From Reticulitermes speratus (taxonomy: Eukaryota; Arthropoda; Insecta; Blattodea; Rhinotermitidae), in NCBI GenBank assembly GCA_021186555.1, contig JAJKFL010000004.1:13952779-14016778 (forward strand): 64,000 nt of DNA. Direction: 5' to 3'. The notes beneath the pieces are model-generated. The model worked only from the letters and a program-made list of their open reading frames with translations, had not been told where the DNA came from and did no database searches. How positions within the stretch are numbered: the first letter of the stretch is position 1; each line of letters opens with the position of its first letter. Both the position numbers and the translations under genes were made by a program. Shown in pieces: positions 59,159 through 64,000 of the stretch.

Positions 59159-59413
59159 GTGTGACTGCAGGCTTCTGTCGTGGTGTAAATGAGATCATTG
59201 CTCTCCTGGGATTTTACTCAATGTAGATTGGTAATTTGTTACTGATGTTTTGGGACAACATAACGGTCCCATCTTCAAGGGTCAAGCAGTGCAAGGAGAA
59301 TGCCCTCTTGGACTGCTTGACTCTTGAAGATGGGACTGATATGTTGTCCAAAAACACTGGTAACAAACTACCAAGCTATGGTGCGTAAAATCCTGGAAGA
59401 GTGAAGATCTCAG
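59159..59413. repeat. Hairpin family A, full copy with 10-bp TSD
   Basis: Tail gcaggcttctgtcgtggtgt, arms with gttttgggacaacata and partner. The centre, catcttcaagggtcaagcag, resembles family B. The direct repeat taccccactt flanks it at 59149-59158 and 59414-59423. Confidence 0.8.
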
Positions 59414-59659
59414 TACCCCACTTAACACCTGCCAAACGCCAGGTGGTTATTCACTGGCTCATTCCGAGCAAAACGACTCAAAATCTCGAATGTTCATCAC
59501 CACCTGACTGATTAGCACATTTGATCCAAACCTGAAATGATCATACTGTCAATAAGCTATACATGTGTGTGTGTGTGTGTGTGTGTATACAATGGACAGA
59601 CACACCTATTTTAAATGGGAGGCGTGTCACATTCTGCAATCAAACATGTGCAGACTACA

Positions 59660-59885
59660 AACATTTAATGAAAGTTGCTACCTTGCTGTGCCACTGGGCA
59701 TGCAGTTCCCAATATTTTGAAGGGTTTTAATGCCATCATTTTGAAGGTCAAGCAGTTGAACAAGACTGCTTGGTCTGCTTGCCCTGAAGAAGAAGGCAGC
59801 ATGATCGAAAATTACTCCCCCAACACAGCATCACACCCCACATGACCTGAATCTCCACAACACTGCTGTGAGAACCTCAAATCCC
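59660..59885. repeat. Hairpin family B copy
   Basis: Centre attttgaaggtcaagcagtt / tgcttgccctgaagaagaag, right arm catcacaccccacatgacctgaatc and tail cactgctgtgagaacctcaaat. Confidence 0.65.
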
Positions 59886-60161
59886 ACAAGTAGTTACCTA
59901 TTTTAATTTTGTGTTTTGCATGTACATATTTAAATATTGCAAACAGATTTTTACTATTCCTGTGATTCTTCATACTTACTGTAGGTATTCTGCTAATCAT
60001 TTCTTTAGGTTTCTGAATGTCCATGATACGTATCCACAAAACTATGAGTTGCAACAAATTACACATACTGTGATGGACATGCTCTGACCTTTCTACAAAG
60101 CACAGCACACAACAATAAACAGTGACTACCAAATTCTGTGCACAAGTGCATGCATGAGTGC

Positions 60162-60162
60162 T

Positions 60163-60208
<46 letters not shown>
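60162..60208. repeat. (AT)n microsatellite
   Basis: About 20 AT units. Confidence 0.95.
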
Positions 60209-60210
<2 letters not shown>

Positions 60211-60214
60211 AAGA

Positions 60215-60452
60215 CATGCAGCACCAGGGTTCCGGCTGTCAAAATTTAACAATGAAAACTAACCATCCTGACTGGCTCTGGGGCACACCAATGGGTACTT
60301 TGGCCCTTTCCTTGGGGTTAAAGTGACCAGTGCGTGATGCTGACCACTGACATCCATCTAGTGCCAAGGTTAAGAATGAGTGGACCTATACCTCCACTCC
60401 CCATATATAACTCCATGGCATGCACAGGGACAACTTTACCTTTACCTTTTGC
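60215..60452 (+). repeat. Decayed SINE copy
   Basis: Gactggctctggggcacacc, accaatgggtactttggcc, ccatctagtgccaaggttaa and the 3' end caactttacctttacctttt follow the SINE body in order. Confidence 0.6.
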
Positions 60453-60929
60453 ATTACGATGTCATCCTCTTCTGATAGCAAAATTTCCATTCCATCATTT
60501 AACGGGTAACATTTTGTGGACTTACATACAATGTCACCTAAGACAAACATGTGGCCATGAATGAAAACAGCCGATCACACGCTGATTTATTACGGAAGTG
60601 GTAACAGAATTCTCTGCCATGACAATTAATTACATGCACAGTTCTCCCTCAGGTGTTACTGCATGGCTAAATGGCTTCTCTCTCCCAAGTCGCCCTTTAT
60701 GTACAGTCTTCGATGTAAACAAGAATCAGGTTCCACAGGAACTTTCTTTTATCACTGGACCAAACACTGCTGAATGGTGACATCACTGTTTGCTAAGCAG
60801 CAACAATGTCATCCCCTATTCAGTGTGTCATCCAGTGGGGAAAAAAACTGTGTATTTTTGGAATACCATTGCAGGATTTCAGTAGACATTCCTTATTTAC
60901 ACTATCAAATTAAGTAAAGAGAAGTAAGA

Positions 60930-61085
60930 GGATAGCATCCTTCTGGGATGACATGCCATGTAGTCTGTAGACACACAGGACCATGCAGCCTCCATAATCA
61001 GCCTCGATAAAGGAGGCAGCAGGTAGCTCTGAACAACCAGGCTACATCACATCCCACAACAAGGCTACCTTCACTGTCACCACCG
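60930..61085. repeat. Hairpin family B, diverged
   Basis: Catccttctgggatgacatg and tacatcacatcccacaacaa are inverted with a shortened centre. Confidence 0.5.
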
Positions 61086-61166
61086 TCAGAACCACAAATT
61101 TTACAAGTAGAGGAAGCAACTTCAATGGTCTAAAGTGGGCTTCACTGAAATATATTAAGAACTTAC

Positions 61167-61250
61167 ACTGACTAGTTTCACTTTAGACTCCAGGGACTTT
61201 TCGGTGACAGACAGGGCCTCCATTGCTTTCCAGTTCTTTGTACGCAAATC
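61167..61250 (-). CDS. Kinectin-like exon b (KNWKAMEAL block)
   Basis: The acceptor is tggtcttag and the donor GTCAGT|gtaagt; 84 nt, phase 0. It encodes DLRTKNWKAMEALSVTEK and the rest of a short helix. The KNWKAMEAL word is a hallmark of the kinectin/RRBP1 family, and this is the main basis for the family call. Confidence 0.85.
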
Positions 61251-61259
61251 CTAAGACCA

Positions 61260-62049
61260 TAAAAGGATAAACCATTAGGAGAATCCATAGATAAGTGGCA
61301 TTAAATATAAACCACTAAACTATTAACATCAGTTTGTATATATAGCATACACACTGCATGTGGAGCTACTGCAGATCCTTCACAATACAAACCTTACGAA
61401 CACAAGGGGCAACTACACATTTCTGGTTGGTTTCTTTTAACAAAAATAACTGATGAAGTTCTACTGTTCTTACTGACTTCAAACAGCATAAAAAACAATC
61501 GAAGGTGACATCAGACCAGCATAATGGTGCAGTGACTATCTATACCAAACTTAAATTTATTCTTTGAACTCTTGAGATAAGCAGAAAACAGGAAAATTTA
61601 ATCACTGCTCTAATTTTGCTGACAATTCCAACACAGCGTCAAAGTCGATCGCAATGTGTTACAATGATTTATCATAGAGCTCTTAATTTCATGCTCGTTT
61701 ACTTAACAAAAGATCTTTTGAAAGCAGATTTAAAGGTATATAAAAGCGAGTAAAAAGAGTTATGTATCATAATGCTATGGATTCTCCTTAACTCTAGAAC
61801 TACGATTGTTAGTTTTATGCTGACATGCAATAATGCAAACCAGAAAAAAGATATTATAGTATTGTGATAACCTGTGTTTTACACACATGCACGCATGTGC
61901 ATGCACACACAAAATAATTAACCCACATACAGAAAGTCCTTGTACAGCGGTGGGGTTACATTCCTGAACATTGTGAGACAGAGTAAAACAGCGTACTGTG
62001 CTAATGACCTCTCGTTTCAAGTTCTCTGAGTAAATTTTTATGTGCATTT
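61260..62049. other. Intronic spacer, nothing recognised
   Basis: AT-rich intron of the kinectin-like gene, without clear repeat or coding structure. Confidence 0.4.
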
Positions 62050-62290
62050 CCCATCACACCCATGTGTACTACATGCCTTGCCCATCTCACAATTCTTCTT
62101 CTTCTTTCTTTTTTAGTCACCCAAATAATATCTGCTGAAAAGTACAAATTATGAAGCTCATCACTAGACAATTTTCTCCAGTCTCGTGATATTTCTTCCT
62201 GCTTAGGTCGCTCTCCTCAGCAGGATGGCTGAATGGATTTATTAAACATGCCATGTGGGCTGATTTCTTGTATTTCTTCTACCAGTTGAG
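62050..62290 (-). mobile_element. LINE remnant (same block as 44775)
   Basis: On plus, tgccttgcccatctcacaat, agtcacccaaataatatctg and agctcatcactagacaattt are the complement of the [10 protein letters not shown] / SSPNIIW / LHNEEL coding block. Heavily broken. Confidence 0.6.
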
Positions 62291-62424
62291 GGTCTCAATT
62301 TACAAAAGCCTGGTTTCATTCTGACTTAACATATAACCAACGTCAGTATCTTGGGGTACAATGTCCTGATGAAGATGGTTTTCAGGTAAGTTTGAATGAA
62401 TGGACAGAAAACATAAGGAATCAG

Positions 62425-62550
62425 CACACATGGCATGTTCAACAGATCCCATCAGCACACATGGCATGTCTGACAGATCCAATCAGTCCACATGGCATGT
62501 TCAACAGATCCCATCAGCACACATGGCATGTTTGACAAATCCAATCAGCA
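62425..62550. repeat. Short tandem repeat (~32 bp unit)
   Basis: Cacatggcatgttcaacaga or the close cacatggcatgtctgacaga occurs four times between about 62427 and 62550, each followed by tcc-atcag. Confidence 0.75.
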
Positions 62551-62664
62551 AATCTTTTCAGTCTTAGTTTTAGGCCTTCAAGGATGTTTCCACTGTAAAT
62601 TTTCTTACTACCTTCTATTTAAAAAATTTGATTTTAGTCACATGCATGTACACACATTCACATA

Positions 62665-62895
62665 GCTGAAGATTCAAGTCTTCTGGGATGTTACACTGTC
62701 ATTGAAGTAATAGTTCGTCCCATTTCGCAGAATCAAAGTGCCTTCAATTTCAGGATCAAGGAGTCCAAGAACACACAGAGCCAAGTGGTTATCCTTCAAA
62801 ATGCTGGCAGCTATAGCCCCACACACACAGTGTCACATCCCAAACATTTGAACCTTCCACAGCACCACTGTGAGCAACTCAAGTATTGCACATAC
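62665..62895. repeat. Hairpin family B copy
   Basis: Gattcaagtcttctgggatg and tgtcacatcccaaacatttga are inverted; the right-hand tail reads cagcaccactgtgagcaac. Confidence 0.65.
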
Positions 62896-63709
62896 AAGTA
62901 GATGGCTGACAAGATTTCCAGTGATTCAGAATGTGTGTTTCTATTTGATGAAACTGAAATGTCAGCCCACCTTTTTATTTGAGGTTAGAAATATATCCAA
63001 TTTTCGAAACAACGTATTGTGTTCCGAGTAACAGACGAGGCACACAGTCTAGAAATCAAGCGACTGTAAGACATTGCTGTTATAAAGTAATAGGTATGAT
63101 AAAAAGAAAGATCAGTATGCTAGCGAGCCAAATTTACATCTACAGAACTAATCAAACATGCCTGAACTCTGTAATTATACTAATGAAATATTCTAAGAAA
63201 TGACAGCTGAACTACTTATATGCACTATGTCCTAATTAGAAAGCACAGTAAAACAACAGCTAAGCAATATAGTAATTAAAATAGTGAGTTAAAGGTCTGT
63301 CAACATACTCCAAGTATAAACCTCACTTGTGGTATTTGAAGTTCCATGCAATGATAAGAGCAAGACAACTAGCACCCTCTACAATATTAACTGTGCATTA
63401 ATTAATGATGCTCTCAATTATTGTTTTCATACAACATCAGTGGTAGACGAGTAAGAAGTGCTGGTGGAATGACACTGGCAGGGGAACACCAAAGTATTCA
63501 AAGAATGACCTGTCCCAGTACCACTTTGTTCACCAAATATTCCACATGGACTCGCCTAGGATTGAAATGCGGCTTATGCTGTGAGGGGCTGGCAACAACT
63601 GCCTATGCCTTTACTGTTTCAAAAAATAAGCTATTTCATACCTAAATAAACCCTACCACACACAAAACATGAAACTCAACTGCAGTTTCATATAATTCTC
63701 TATACTTAC
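62896..63709. other. Intronic spacer, nothing recognised
   Basis: Intron between kinectin-like exons a and b; short frames lack domains. Confidence 0.4.
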
Positions 63710-63863
63710 ATTATTCTTTCTCCTTTGTGACTCCAAATCTTCATTCAGTTTACTAATCTCAGTCTTGTATGTATTGATTTCAGACTTCAGACTTTCTACA
63801 AGGGAATCCTTCTGTTTCAGTTCATCACTTAACTTCTCCAACAACAGCTCTTTCTGCTTCACG
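63710..63863 (-). CDS. Kinectin-like exon a (coiled coil)
   Basis: The acceptor is cttttacag and the donor AATAAT|gtaagt. The first base completes a split codon; the exit is phase 0. It encodes 51 residues of pure heptad-type coiled coil (VKQKELLLEKLSDELKQK, then LVESLKSEINTYK). It is the most upstream exon visible, so the protein continues beyond the window. Confidence 0.8.
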
Positions 63864-64000
63864 CTGTAAAAGCAACATTCTGTTTAATTACAATGAAATG
63901 AGAAATAAGACAAGCGATGTAGGAGATGTTCACAGAGTGCAACATTTCTGGTACATTCTTGTAACCAACAACCAACAAACATCAGTAACCTTGGTATCCA

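Larger units (their letters stand above)
36744..63863 (-). other. Gene span: kinectin/ribosome-receptor (KTN1/RRBP1) family coiled-coil protein
   Basis: Nine minus-strand exons were found by their splice sites and coiled-coil content: 63863-63710, 61250-61167, 58541-58449, 57536-57354, 56893-56699, 42303-42151, 40599-40435, 38306-38244 and 36818-36744, plus a candidate 12-nt exon at 50495-50484. Apart from the first acceptor, every junction is phase 0, so exons can be skipped without frame change. The block order KNWKAMEAL, LQRIFPD, EGMLNKLQNHVEQEEERW follows vertebrate kinectin, an ER membrane protein that binds kinesin; the paralogue RRBP1 (p180) binds ribosomes. The N-terminal membrane anchor and 5' exons lie beyond the right edge; the C-terminal end was not found. 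Introns reach 14 kb (56.7-42.3 kb) and are filled with transposons. Confidence 0.75.

Noticed and set aside
60138..60326. Frame with IYIYIYIY
   Set aside because: Translation of the (AT)n microsatellite.

Overview
The window looks like insect nuclear DNA: AT-rich, with GT-AG introns, C2H2/ZAD/THAP transcription-factor domains, CCTAA-type telomere-like repeats and a very high load of transposons. A hemimetabolous insect such as a termite or cockroach is my best guess, but this is inference from repeat style only. Nothing bacterial, no CRISPR array and no functional tRNA or rRNA gene was seen.

Four host genes can be supported. (1) Minus strand, 13.4 to 4.4 kb: exons for a ubiquitin-like fold, a THAP zinc finger, a ZAD domain and about 16 C2H2 fingers. 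All splice phases match, giving a predicted 972-residue DNA-binding protein. (2) Minus strand, 25.6 to 24.2 kb: ribosomal protein S25, with its last exon not found. (3) Plus strand, 27.65 to 29.2 kb: the zinc transporter ZnT7 (SLC30A7) with an uninterrupted coding exon. (4) Minus strand, 63.9 to 36.7 kb: at least nine phase-0 exons of a kinectin/ribosome-receptor (KTN1/RRBP1) coiled-coil protein whose 5' end lies beyond the window. The genes do not form a pathway.

Most of the rest is mobile DNA. It includes two internally deleted Tigger/pogo elements (0.1-1.9 kb and 54.6-55.9 kb), a third pogo-like element (53.2-54.1 kb), short TA-flanked pogo-like MITEs, a piggyBac element (17.5-19.9 kb), a broken mariner, Tc1/mariner-type transposase remnants, several LINE fragments, a tRNA-derived SINE family with clear target-site duplications, and more than 20 hairpin elements of one apparently related superfamily. 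Nesting is frequent and can be dated by order: SINE < piggyBac < hairpin at 17.4-19.9 kb; Tigger < TTA-flanked MITE at 0.4 kb; LINE < Tigger twice at 52-56 kb; hairpin < pogo MITE at 22.1-22.6 kb.

The most interesting items are the Ubl-THAP-ZAD-C2H2 domain chain, the hairpin superfamily with a one-sided tail and 8-13 bp target duplications, a hairpin lying about 17 bp upstream of a splice acceptor, a 12-nt candidate micro-exon, and a partial exon duplication in the kinectin-like gene.
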